50,746 nucleotides of DNA, taken from NCBI GenBank assembly GCA_016788295.1, contig JAEUSY010000056.1, positions 1 through 50,746 on the forward strand, given 5' to 3'. The notes under the pieces are model-generated. The model was not told the origin of the DNA, ran no database searches, and saw only the letters and a list, made by a program, of their open reading frames with translations. Position 1 is the first letter of the stretch, and each line of letters opens with the position of its first letter. Position numbers and translations under genes: made by a program. The DNA comes from Flavobacteriales bacterium (GTDB lineage Bacteria > Bacteroidota > Bacteroidia > Flavobacteriales_F > PHOS-HE28). This document shows, piece after piece, positions 1-8,892 of the stretch.

Positions 1-993
1 ATGGTCCCACTGCTTGATGTAGTGGAACATGTTGTCGTACCAGTAGCCGTGCGGGATGCCGGCCTCGGCGAAGAGCTTCACCGTGGCGCGGGCCACGGCC
101 TCGCTGGGCAGCAGCAGGTGGAAGAAGGTGGCGCTGTCGCCAGCCTCGTCCGTGTGGCGGCGGAATTGCAGGCCGGGGATCCTGCCAAGGCGCTCCTGGA
201 TGATGGCCTTGTGGGTGCGCTGTTGGGCGAGGATGTAGGGCAGCTTGCGCGTCTGGGCCAGGCCGATGGCGGCGTTGATCTCGCCGATGCGGAAGTTTGT
301 GCCCATAATGGGGTGCTGCTCCATGCCGCGGTTGTTGCCGATGTGGTCGTGACCGTGGTCGGCGAACTGCTGCGCGGTGTCCCACAGCTGATGGTCGTCG
401 GTGATGACCACGCCGCCCTCGCCGCAGGTGTTGATCTTGAAGAAGTCGTAGCTGAAGCTGCCCATGCGGCCGAAGGTGCCGAGCATGCGCCCCTTGTAGC
501 TGCCGCCCAGGGCCTGCGCGCTGTCCTCGATCAGTTGGATGTTGTGCTCCTTGCATACGGCCAGGATGCCGTCCAGGTCGGCCGCGGCGCCGCACATGTG
601 TACGAGCAGCACGGCCTTGGTCCGGGGTGTGATGACGGCGCGGATGCCCTCGGCGCTCATGCACAGGGTATCGTCGATCTCGGCGAAGACGGGCAGGGCG
701 CCGGCGAGCATCACGGCCTCGATGGTGGCGATGTAGGTGAAGGGCGGCACGATGACGTGATCGCCGTAGCCCACGCCGCAGGCCGCCAGCATGGTGCTCA
801 CGGCCGTGCTGCCGCTGCTGACGGCCAACCCGTACTTCGCGCCGCAGAACCTGGCCACCTCCGCCTCGAAATCCTTGGCCTTCCAATGGCCCTGGCGTTG
901 CGCATCGTGGTTGAAGCGGAACAGCACGCCCGTGTTGAGGACGTCCATCACTTCCTTCTTCTCCTCTTCTCCGAAAAGTTCCGTGCCGGGCAT
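1..993 (-). CDS. DegT/DnrJ/EryC1/StrS-family PLP aminotransferase (3' end cut by window edge)
   Basis: The minus-strand frame reads from an ATG at 993 (MPGTELFGEEEKKEVMDVL) and runs off the window start, so only the first 331 codons are present. The family transfers an amino group to keto-sugars or similar nucleotide-linked substrates in the cytoplasm, usually for surface polysaccharide or secondary-metabolite synthesis. The PLP-binding lysine is recognisable at about residue 186 in SYDFFKINTCGEGG, the family's K-x4-GEGG region, preceded by the conserved EDSAQALG stretch. Upstream in-frame codons extend to about 1018 without another good start. A TACTTTTA box lies about 20 nt upstream. The gene is divergent from the oxidoreductase at 1133. 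Substrate cannot be assigned without the missing C-terminus and downstream neighbours. The family assignment is confident, the pathway is not. Confidence 0.9.
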   Translation of the reverse strand, partial: MPGTELFGEEEKKEVMDVLNTGVLFRFNHDAQRQGHWKAKDFEAEVARFCGAKYGLAVSSGSTAVSTMLAACGVGYGDHVIVPPFTYIATIEAVMLAGALPVFAEIDDTLCMSAEGIRAVITPRTKAVLLVHMCGAAADLDGILAVCKEHNIQLIEDSAQALGGSYKGRMLGTFGRMGSFSYDFFKINTCGEGGVVITDDHQLWDTAQQFADHGHDHIGNNRGMEQHPIMGTNFRIGEINAAIGLAQTRKLPYILAQQRTHKAIIQERLGRIPGLQFRRHTDEAGDSATFFHLLLPSEAVARATVKLFAEAGIPHGYWYDNMFHYIKQWDH

Positions 994-1014
994 GGGGTGC
1001 GGTATTGTTCGGCG

Positions 1015-1022
1015 TAAAAGTA
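1015..1022 (-). promoter_or_regulatory. Putative -7 promoter box for the aminotransferase
   Basis: On the minus strand this reads TACTTTTA, one base from the Bacteroidota -7 consensus TAnnTTTG, and lies about 21 nt upstream of the ATG at 993. I saw no convincing -33 partner, so it is a sequence match only. Confidence 0.35.
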
Positions 1023-1132
1023 GTGGGCGGGCGCCTGATCCCTGACGAACATGAGGGTGCTGCCCACGCACGGCAGGTACCTTCAACGATGATGGAATTA
1101 CGCCCTACCAAGGGCATCAAACACCATTGAAC

Positions 1133-1885
1133 ATGGGACAATTGCACGGGAAAGTGGCCTTGGTGACCGGGGCTGGATCGGGTATCGGGGAGGCCTGTGC
1201 CATCCACTTCGCCAAAGCGGGCGCGCGCGTGGTGATCAGCGACCTGGACCTGGATGGCGCCAAGCGCGTGCTGGTCGAAGTGAAGAAGAACGGCGGCGAA
1301 GGCATCGCGGTACAGACCGATGTGGCCTCTGCGGAAGCGAACGAGCACTTGGTGGCCGAGACCCTGAAGGCCTTCGGTCGGCTGGACATCGCCGTGATCA
1401 ACGCCGGCATCGGTGGGCCCGCGGCCCTGACGGGCGATTACCCGCTGGAAGGCTGGCACCAGGTGATCAACGTGAACCTCAACGGCGTGTTCTACGGCAT
1501 GCGCTACCAAATCCCCGCCATGCTGAAGAGCGGCGGCGGTAGCAGCATCAACATGAGCTCCATCCTGGGCCAGGTGGGCTTTGCCACGGCCAGCGCCTAT
1601 GTGGCCGCCAAACACGGTATGGTAGGCCTCAGCAAGAACGCCGCAATGGAGTATGCGGCTCAAGGCATTCGTGTGAACAGCGTGGGACCGGGTTTCATCC
1701 GCACACCCCTGCTCACCAAACACCTCACCGAAGAGCAGCTCTCGGGTATTGCGGCGATGCATCCGATCGGCAGGCTGGGCACATCGGAGGAAGTGGCCGA
1801 ACTGGTCCTTTGGCTCGCGAGCGAGAAGGCGAGCTTCGTCACCGGGGCTTACTACGCGGTGGATGGTGGCTACCTGACGCGCTGA
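1133..1885 (+). CDS. SDR-family NAD(P)-dependent oxidoreductase (FabG-like)
   Basis: A 250-residue classical short-chain dehydrogenase/reductase. The nucleotide-binding motif TGAGSGIG is at residues 12-19, the NAG motif follows strand 4 (VINAGIG), and the catalytic Ser142/143-Tyr156-x3-Lys160 set is intact (SAYVAAKHG). Length is typical of the family. The C-terminus (ASFVTGAYYAVDGGYLTR) has the usual SDR ending. These enzymes interconvert alcohols and ketones with NAD(H) or NADP(H). The close resemblance to FabG/glucose dehydrogenase types does not fix the substrate. An in-frame TTG two codons earlier (1127) could be an alternative start, but the ATG at 1133 is preferred. It is followed by a bidirectional terminator facing pckA, so it is probably a single-gene unit. 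Confidence 0.92.
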   Translation: MGQLHGKVALVTGAGSGIGEACAIHFAKAGARVVISDLDLDGAKRVLVEVKKNGGEGIAVQTDVASAEANEHLVAETLKAFGRLDIAVINAGIGGPAALTGDYPLEGWHQVINVNLNGVFYGMRYQIPAMLKSGGGSSINMSSILGQVGFATASAYVAAKHGMVGLSKNAAMEYAAQGIRVNSVGPGFIRTPLLTKHLTEEQLSGIAAMHPIGRLGTSEEVAELVLWLASEKASFVTGAYYAVDGGYLTR

Positions 1886-1986
1886 GACCTGAAGAACTGA
1901 GTCTCATAGAAGGCAGCAGTTCACTCAGTCCCGGGCTGAGTATTGAGGTCAGGTCCAAACCGCTCGCATTCCTCCCTGAACTAGAA

Positions 1987-2013
1987 CGCCCCGCATCTTT
2001 CCGATGCGGGGCG
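1987..2013. terminator. Bidirectional terminator hairpin between the SDR gene and pckA
   Basis: A perfect 11-bp stem (CGCCCCGCATC / GATGCGGGGCG) with a 5-nt loop lies in the short convergent space between the oxidoreductase stop (1885) and the pckA stop (2032). Its position serves both genes; U-tracts are weak on both strands. Confidence 0.7.
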
Positions 2014-2031
2014 CTCATTGAACAGGTCCTA

Positions 2032-3645
<1,614 letters not shown>

Positions 3646-3671
3646 GATCCTTAAGGTTGTGAATGGGAGCG

Positions 3672-3679
3672 CAAAAGTA
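3672..3679 (-). promoter_or_regulatory. Putative -7 promoter box for pckA
   Basis: Reads TACTTTTG on the minus strand, an exact match to the Bacteroidota -7 consensus TAnnTTTG, 26 nt upstream of the pckA ATG. This supports a short leader and the start at 3645. The -33 element was not convincingly seen. Confidence 0.55.
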
Positions 3680-3700
3680 CAGGGTGTGGACAAGCCGGAA

Positions 3701-4102
3701 CTAACGACGATCAGTCCGGTTCAAGGCGGTTATCAACAGCGCCGCCCAGCCCACCATGAAGAGCAGTCCGCCCAGCGGAGTGATGGGGCCCACGACCGCA
3801 CCGAGCCCCGGAACCCCAAGCAATTCCCTGGTGCTCAGCAAGTAAAGCGACCCCGAAAAGAGTACGACACCGCCAAGGAATGCCCAAGAGGCCCAGTGCA
3901 AAGCCCGCTCGCTGATCCGACCGGCGAAGGCGGTCAGCAGCAGGATCCCAAGAGCATGGATGAACTGGTATTCCACCCCGGTGCGCCATTGGGCCAATGC
4001 CTCTGGCGATAATCGGGCCTTCAATCCGTGTGCCCCGAAGGCACCGAAGGCAACAGCGATGAGCATAAGGCCCGAGGCCACAGCGATCCACTTGCGTTCC
4101 AT
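3701..4102 (-). CDS. DUF423-family small membrane protein
   Basis: 133 residues forming about four hydrophobic segments, beginning MERKWIAVASGLMLIAVAFG followed by AFGAHGLKARLSPE. The AFGAHGL motif after the first helix and the VEYQFIHALGILLL segment are typical of DUF423 (YgdD-like) inner-membrane proteins, whose biochemical function is not established. The ATG at 4102 is only four bases downstream of a CACCTTTG promoter-like box, so the message may be leaderless. The gene lies downstream of the LPP20 gene but is separated from it by a strong hairpin, so it is probably transcribed independently. Confidence 0.88.
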   Translation of the reverse strand: MERKWIAVASGLMLIAVAFGAFGAHGLKARLSPEALAQWRTGVEYQFIHALGILLLTAFAGRISERALHWASWAFLGGVVLFSGSLYLLSTRELLGVPGLGAVVGPITPLGGLLFMVGWAALLITALNRTDRR

Positions 4103-4106
4103 GGTG

Positions 4107-4114
4107 CAAAGGTG
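4107..4114 (-). promoter_or_regulatory. Putative -7 box placed 4 nt before the DUF423 start codon
   Basis: CACCTTTG on the minus strand, followed by CACC and then ATG. In Bacteroidota transcription starts a few bases after the TTTG, so the predicted transcript would begin at or next to the AUG. One base differs from TAnnTTTG. Confidence 0.45.
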
Positions 4115-4122
4115 CTGAAAGA

Positions 4123-4152
4123 CGAAGCCCCCGGCCTATGCCGGGGGCTTCG
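4123..4152 (-). terminator. Strong hairpin terminator after the LPP20-type gene
   Basis: A 13-bp perfect stem (CGAAGCCCCCGGC / GCCGGGGGCTTCG) with a CTAT loop, 20 nt after the stop of the lipoprotein gene ending at 4173. On the minus strand it is followed by TCTTTC. It separates that gene from the DUF423 gene. Confidence 0.75.
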
Positions 4153-4172
4153 TTGTGTCGTGGAGACCAGGC

Positions 4173-4772
4173 TTATTTCTTGCCCATTTTCTCCATTTCC
4201 TTCTCGAAGGTCTCCTTGAACTTCTCGTAGTCGTAGTCGATGCGGAGACGCTCGTCCGTGCTGAGGCGCTCGTTGTAGGCGGCCAGCAGTTCCTGGGCGC
4301 TGAGCTCGATGGCCACGTAGCACTTGTAGTTGCCCGAGCTGTTCACCTTCATCATCTTCTCACAGATGGTCTTGGTGCCGGTCAGCTTCTGGTCCACCAC
4401 TTCGCGGGCCAGAGCCTCGTAACGCTCGCCCACTTCCTCGCGGTTGTTCATCTCGCGGCTGTTCACGTAGTTGTCGATCACGGCTTTCACCTGCGTGTTG
4501 ATCGAAGCGGCGAGGTCGGCGCGGGCGTTGCTCATGGCCTTCTTCTTGGCCGTGGCCTGGTCCATGCTCTCACCCAGAGCATTGGCGCGGAACACCTTGT
4601 TGTCGGTGAAGTATTCAGGACCGGAGCAAAGCACCTTCACTTCCGTCTCACCATCGGGGGGTGCGGCGGCAGCGGCGGCTTTCTTCTTGCTCTTGCAGGC
4701 GGTCATGGCACCGGACAGCATCAGCGCGGTCATCAGCACCGTGATGGTACGGGAGGTGTTCAGGGTTTTCAT
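4173..4772 (-). CDS. LPP20-type lipoprotein, short paralogue
   Basis: 199 residues from MKTLNTSRTI, with a signal peptide ending in a lipobox-like LSGAMTAC (Cys26) followed by a Lys-rich and Ala-rich linker. The body contains the LPP20-like pattern of a Ser/Ala-rich helix region (KKKAMSNARADLAASINTQ) and a strand-rich part with a conserved YEALAREVVDQKLTGT segment, ending in a charged helix KFKETFEKEMEKMGKK. It should be anchored in the outer-membrane inner leaflet or periplasm. The frame opens 25 codons further upstream (4847), but that extension crosses the promoter-like TAGTTTGG box and lacks a signal sequence. It shares the dehydration-like 'AxxxAxxxLA' core with the larger LPP20 protein encoded upstream, suggesting paralogy. 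Function is unknown. Confidence 0.82.
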   Translation of the reverse strand: MKTLNTSRTITVLMTALMLSGAMTACKSKKKAAAAAAPPDGETEVKVLCSGPEYFTDNKVFRANALGESMDQATAKKKAMSNARADLAASINTQVKAVIDNYVNSREMNNREEVGERYEALAREVVDQKLTGTKTICEKMMKVNSSGNYKCYVAIELSAQELLAAYNERLSTDERLRIDYDYEKFKETFEKEMEKMGKK

Positions 4773-4823
4773 GGGTTTGTGGACGTTGATGTTGTCTCTG
4801 GTTCTGTGCTTTCCAATTGCGTG

Positions 4824-4831
4824 CCAAACTA
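4824..4831 (-). promoter_or_regulatory. Putative -7 box for the short LPP20 lipoprotein gene
   Basis: TAGTTTGG on the minus strand, one base from TAnnTTTG, about 51 nt upstream of the ATG at 4772 and just after the stop of the preceding LPP20 gene (4850). It implies that the last gene of the cluster can be transcribed separately. Confidence 0.4.
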
Positions 4832-4849
4832 CGCAAAGCCGCGTCAATG

Positions 4850-6235
4850 CTATTGAAGGGCGTTCATTACGGCGGGCACAAGGTCCTTGCGCACCTCTTG
4901 TACCGCTTTTTTGTAGGCATCCATACCGGCCTTGTCGTAGGCCAACTGCACGCCTTTGATGGCCTGTTTGCCGCCCTCGTGCACCACATCACCGCTCTTG
5001 CGATCGCGGAAGCTGAAGGTCACATCGAGGAAGGCCGTGAAGAATCCGTTGGACTCTCCCCCCTGCCGTGTACTGGATGTCAGCGTCAACTGCATATCGC
5101 TGTCGCTCTCCCTGTCCACGAAGCGGAACCCGTTCCTGGTCATTTCCTCCCGAATGGCGGTCGCCACACCGGCGTCACCCACGGGCTGCCCCAAGTTGGT
5201 CTCATTGGACCGCATGAACACCTTAGGCATTTGTAGCGCGATGGCCGCACGCTTCTCCGGTACGGTAAGGCTGGCGAGAAGGGCCTTCACCAAGGCGGGC
5301 TCCAGTTCTTTGCTGGCCAGGCCCACCACATCCAAACGCACCACCACCTCCTGGCCATTGGCGCGGGGATCGATACGCTGCACGGTGGTGCGCAAACGCC
5401 CTTCGGCATCGGTGCTCTTCATTTCGGTGACCTTGCCCGTGCTTCCGGGGTACTCGATCACCAAGGGCAATTGCACCAGGTCGCGCAGGCCATTGCCATT
5501 GCGGTATTGGGCGCTCACCAGCAGTTCACGACGGAAATGGTTGCCGTAGTTCAGCTCGCAGCGTTCGGGGAGTATGGCCAATTGAACACCGCTGGACAAC
5601 TTCTGCAGGTCGTTGTACAGTTCGTTCACCAGAGGGACCTGACGTCCCTCCAGATCGACCACATCGTTCTCGCCCCAGTACTCCTTCATGGCGATCAGCG
5701 CTCGCAGGTCGTTGTCGAACGCACTTCGCAGATCACCAGAAGCAAGGGCCGCTTTGGAGCGACCATGCAGGTCCAGAGCGCTGGCAATTGAGCGAGCCTT
5801 GCGCTCGGCCTTGATGCGAGCATGTTCGGCCTTCGAAAGGCGGTAGTAGGTGTAGTACTCCGTACCGTTCTCCCAAGTGCCCACCAGCTCAAAGCCCTCG
5901 ATCTGTTCGCGGGTGCTGGTGCGGATGGTGCTGCTAAAGGTCTCGTCGAAACTGGTGCGTCGGTCCAAGGTCTGCAACAGGCTGTTGCCTTCAACCACCA
6001 CACTGATCTCGCTGGCCAGATCATTGAGCGCGTTCTTCTTGGCCGTCTCCTGGAAATCGGACCGGGCCTTGCTGGCCAGGCCGATGCCGATGTAGTAGCT
6101 GCTGCTCACCGGACGGCTCCGCACCCATTCGGGCTTCGATGATTCTGGATCGGGCACAGGCGGGTTGACCACTTGCTGATGGCCCTTGCACGCAGCCAAT
6201 GTGACCATTGACGCGAACAGTAGGTAGCGGATCAT
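4850..6235 (-). CDS. LPP20-family lipoprotein, long (461 aa)
   Basis: Signal peptide with lipobox LAAC (Cys16). Residues about 30-150 form the LPP20 domain: KPEWVRSRPVSSSYYIGIG, then a helix with repeated alanines (AKKNALNDLASEISVVVEG) and the strand GTEYYTYYRLSKAEH. The C-terminal 250 residues form a separate beta-rich region with MQLTLTSSTRQGG and FLDVTFSFRDRKSGDVV, a pattern like the minor curli/Lpo-type domains that report on a secondary component. It starts inside the stop codon of the CsgG-type gene (ATGA overlap at 6232-6235), so the two are translationally coupled and probably act together in the periplasm or at the outer membrane. No enzymatic motif is visible. Precise function is unknown. 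Confidence 0.85.
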   Translation of the reverse strand: MIRYLLFASMVTLAACKGHQQVVNPPVPDPESSKPEWVRSRPVSSSYYIGIGLASKARSDFQETAKKNALNDLASEISVVVEGNSLLQTLDRRTSFDETFSSTIRTSTREQIEGFELVGTWENGTEYYTYYRLSKAEHARIKAERKARSIASALDLHGRSKAALASGDLRSAFDNDLRALIAMKEYWGENDVVDLEGRQVPLVNELYNDLQKLSSGVQLAILPERCELNYGNHFRRELLVSAQYRNGNGLRDLVQLPLVIEYPGSTGKVTEMKSTDAEGRLRTTVQRIDPRANGQEVVVRLDVVGLASKELEPALVKALLASLTVPEKRAAIALQMPKVFMRSNETNLGQPVGDAGVATAIREEMTRNGFRFVDRESDSDMQLTLTSSTRQGGESNGFFTAFLDVTFSFRDRKSGDVVHEGGKQAIKGVQLAYDKAGMDAYKKAVQEVRKDLVPAVMNALQ

Positions 6236-7611
6236 GGTAGCTTGGCGCTTAGCTCCTGTTGGATCACTGTGGCCACGGAGGCGGAGGCACCGCGCAACAC
6301 ATCGTTGCTCAATGTGGCCAGTGACTTCATCTCTCGCGGAGCGGATAGCAATGAACGCAGATCACGACGGGCCTTGTCCGTGGGGTCCACAACCCCATTG
6401 CGGTTGGGGAACAGGTTGTCCCGGTTGCCATCGTAGGTGGCGTAATACACATGGTCCTCGGCCTGGCGTTCCACCACCTTGCTCACCAACACCTCTCCGG
6501 TCTCCAGCGACACCAAGCGGTAGCTGAAGGTGATGAACACCTTGTTCTCCTGGTAGTATTCGCTGTAACGAACTGGCTTGTAGTTGGTCACGAAGTACTT
6601 CTCGCCTGTCTCCTTATTGACCTGCTGAACACGGTAGGCTTCGAAGCCATCCTTCGTGCTGCGACGCAACTGCCCCGCCTCTTCTCGGTGGTCGGTCACC
6701 TGTCCGATGAGCACGGCCTGGGCTCCCATAAGGTTGCCCACGCGCACGGCGGTCTGCTCGTCCACCACGCCGCTCAGGCTCAAGCGCTGTTCCTCCAGAA
6801 TTCGCTCCAAGTTCTCCCGGTCCACCACCTTTAGGAATGGGTCCTTGGTCTCGGTCAGCGAGGTCATAGCGTAGGCTTGAACCTTGGCTGCCACTTCCTT
6901 TCGACCAGCGGCGGCCGTGAAAGGGAGCACGGCAATGGTGTACTGGCCCTTGGTCAGCGCCTCACTACGGAGGGTGGAAGCATCCTTGTAGGCGGGATCT
7001 TTTTGGACAACGCGGTCCAATTCATCGTATGCCTTACGGAACCGACCGGCCTCAAGGTCCGTCTTGCCAGCGCGGTAGAGGGGCTCCAGATAGGCGATGC
7101 TCTGCAAGCTGCTGGCATCCTTGTAGTTGGGTTCCAGCTTCGCGATCTTGGCGAAGGTGGTCTCTGCAGCCTTGAAGTCCTGGCGCTCCAGTTGTGCCTG
7201 GCCTTCGGTATAGAGTTCCACCAGGTACTCGCCCTTTACCCGCTCGAAATCAGAACGATAATGGTCGGGTACTTCCAATTGCACACCAAGTCGTTGTACG
7301 CGCTCCTGGTAGTTCTTGGCATCCTGATAGGCGGCCACGGCCTCTCCTTTGGAAGAGCCCATGCTCACCGCACGGAAGAAGGTGCTTAGCTTATCGTCCA
7401 GGAATCGTTGACCGGTCTTCTTCAGGCCGATCTTGGCGTCCACGTTCTTGGGGTTGCGTTGAACGGCCTGCAGGTACATGTCGGCCGCTTCGGCATATAG
7501 GCCCGCTTGGTCCAGCTTCTCCCCTTTCTTGGAGAACGACTTGGAGCCGCTGCACGCCACTAGGAGCAGACACGCTGCGCTGGCGATGATGATGTGTGCG
7601 GTGGGCCTCAT
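6232..7611 (-). CDS. CsgG/HfaB-type lipoprotein with N-terminal TPR repeats
   Basis: 459 residues. Signal peptide and lipobox LLLVAC (Cys20) are followed by TPR-like helical repeats at about 35-235 (AGLYAEAADMYLQAVQRNPK; DFKAAETTFAKIAKLEPNY; GRFRKAYDELDRVVQKDPAY). A CsgG-like domain begins at about 235 (YTIAVLPFTAAAG) and contains VVDRENLERILEEQRLSLSG and AQAVLIGQVTD, both characteristic of the family. CsgG in curli systems forms an outer-membrane secretion channel; many relatives instead act as periplasmic assembly or Lpo-like factors, so export is not proven here. Next upstream (31 nt) is the DUF4476 gene and next downstream (4-nt overlap) the long LPP20 gene, indicating one operon. Confidence 0.9.
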   Translation of the reverse strand: MRPTAHIIIASAACLLLVACSGSKSFSKKGEKLDQAGLYAEAADMYLQAVQRNPKNVDAKIGLKKTGQRFLDDKLSTFFRAVSMGSSKGEAVAAYQDAKNYQERVQRLGVQLEVPDHYRSDFERVKGEYLVELYTEGQAQLERQDFKAAETTFAKIAKLEPNYKDASSLQSIAYLEPLYRAGKTDLEAGRFRKAYDELDRVVQKDPAYKDASTLRSEALTKGQYTIAVLPFTAAAGRKEVAAKVQAYAMTSLTETKDPFLKVVDRENLERILEEQRLSLSGVVDEQTAVRVGNLMGAQAVLIGQVTDHREEAGQLRRSTKDGFEAYRVQQVNKETGEKYFVTNYKPVRYSEYYQENKVFITFSYRLVSLETGEVLVSKVVERQAEDHVYYATYDGNRDNLFPNRNGVVDPTDKARRDLRSLLSAPREMKSLATLSNDVLRGASASVATVIQQELSAKLP

Positions 7612-7642
7612 GACGAATGCGTTTCGTTGCGTGGTGGGTCGC

Positions 7643-8704
7643 TTAGCGCGTCCGGATGTACTCGTTCAGGTCGTCCATGCTGGAATCGAACGTGAAGGAG
7701 TCGCTGACTTTGTAGTAGTTGCTCAGGTCGTAGGTATGGTCGTAGGCGAACTTGGCGAACTCCAGTTTGGTGTCCTCGAAGCTGAACAGGGCCATGATAT
7801 CTTTCACTTGGTCCACTGTAAGGCAACGGTCACCTGCGATCTGCTTGGCCAGGGTCTTCTTGGTATCCTCGAAGCTCTTGGCCTCTATGCTCTTCTTCAC
7901 GTCGGCGAACTCGCTGGGGTTCATGGGCCAGGGGCAACCGATCTTGCCCGAGTAGCCCGGCATGCGGTACACATCGGGTTCCTTCACCGGGGCAGGTGCT
8001 GGGGCAGGACGACCACCAACATCAGCAGGTTTCACCGTGGTAGTGGCCGTGGTACCACCCGTGGTGGTCGTGGTGGTGGTCGTACGGGTCGTGGTCGTGG
8101 TCATGGTCGGATCGGTAACGCTCACGTTCATGTTGATACCAACACCGTTCACACCCATGTTGATGTTCACGTTCTCACCAGTACCGGTTCCCATGCCCTC
8201 CTCTTCCTCAACAACAACCGTGGTCACCTGCTGAACGCCGCCAACGGCTACCGTTTGTTGCACACCTTGGGTATTGGTGGTGGTCGTCGTGGTGGCGCCC
8301 GTGGTCATCACCGGCTGGTCCTCTACGAAGGTGGTCGGTTTCGGCTTCTCGGGCTCAGACTTAGCGGCCGTACCCAAGGCGGCTTCGCCCGTGGAACGCA
8401 GAACGCGCTCACCTTTCTTGTTCGTGGTGATCATCACCGTGTACTCCATGCCCAAGGGGAAATAGCCTGGCTTTTTCAACTGGGGAATGGAGGCGTCCTC
8501 GAAACGCACGATCACCACGGGCGACTCGTTGCGGATCCCAGTGGCCACCACCCGTGTGGCCGGGGTGCTGTTCTTCACGTCCCCATCGATCAGGAGAGTG
8601 AACTTGGTCCCATCGTCCGTGAAGAACACGAGATCGGCGGTCTGTGCCTGAAGGCCTGTAACGGCAAGGGCCAGCATGGCGGCAAAGGAGAAGAGTCGAA
8701 GCAT
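7643..8704 (-). CDS. Secreted DUF4476 protein with Thr-rich low-complexity linker
   Basis: 353 residues. A Sec signal peptide (MLRLFSFAAMLALAVTGLQAQ) precedes a beta-rich N-terminal region to about 110. Residues about 110-250 are low complexity: runs of threonine, an acidic VVVEEEEG patch and the alternating segment NVNINMGVNGVGINMNV. The last 95 residues match DUF4476, with LTVDQVKDIMALFSFEDTKL and FAYDHTYDLSNYY as its conserved helices and FTFDSSMDDLNEYI as the ending. DUF4476 is common in secreted Bacteroidota proteins and has no assigned activity. This is the first gene of the cluster with CsgG and the LPP20 lipoproteins, so it may be their substrate or partner; that is inference. Confidence 0.86.
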   Translation of the reverse strand: MLRLFSFAAMLALAVTGLQAQTADLVFFTDDGTKFTLLIDGDVKNSTPATRVVATGIRNESPVVIVRFEDASIPQLKKPGYFPLGMEYTVMITTNKKGERVLRSTGEAALGTAAKSEPEKPKPTTFVEDQPVMTTGATTTTTTNTQGVQQTVAVGGVQQVTTVVVEEEEGMGTGTGENVNINMGVNGVGINMNVSVTDPTMTTTTTRTTTTTTTTGGTTATTTVKPADVGGRPAPAPAPVKEPDVYRMPGYSGKIGCPWPMNPSEFADVKKSIEAKSFEDTKKTLAKQIAGDRCLTVDQVKDIMALFSFEDTKLEFAKFAYDHTYDLSNYYKVSDSFTFDSSMDDLNEYIRTR

Positions 8705-8723
8705 GGCGCGTTTTTAAGGTTTG

Positions 8724-8731
8724 CGAAGTTA
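8724..8731 (-). promoter_or_regulatory. Putative -7 box for the DUF4476-CsgG-LPP20 operon
   Basis: TAACTTCG on the minus strand, one base from TAnnTTTG, 19 nt upstream of the ATG at 8704. The same TAACTTCG word precedes dnaE (21824), which supports it as a genuine promoter variant in this genome. Confidence 0.42.
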
Positions 8732-8892
8732 GACGATGGCAGGCGGCAGGCAAGCGCTGTGCCAAAGCACGGCGGCCCCGGTGAACACGGAGTTCCACAC
8801 CCAACGGGATCAGGAAGACTCCCTGTTCTTCCCCCATGGCTTCGCATCTTCGCAGCGCCTTCCACGCGCCATTGCCCGGAACGGCACCTCCC

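Noticed and set aside
1..1017. Long plus-strand open frame across the aminotransferase region
   Set aside because: Antisense of the DegT-family gene, produced by GC-rich codon bias; the minus-strand product is a clear family member with its PLP lysine.
1925..1942. Second hairpin (ACTCAG / CTGAGT) downstream of the SDR gene
   Set aside because: Only six base pairs and no U-tract; the stronger hairpin at 1987-2013 is sufficient to explain termination.
4773..4847. Extended start for the short LPP20 lipoprotein at 4847
   Set aside because: The extension removes the N-terminal signal peptide and covers a promoter-like box; MKTLNTSRTI at 4772 gives a proper lipoprotein signal.
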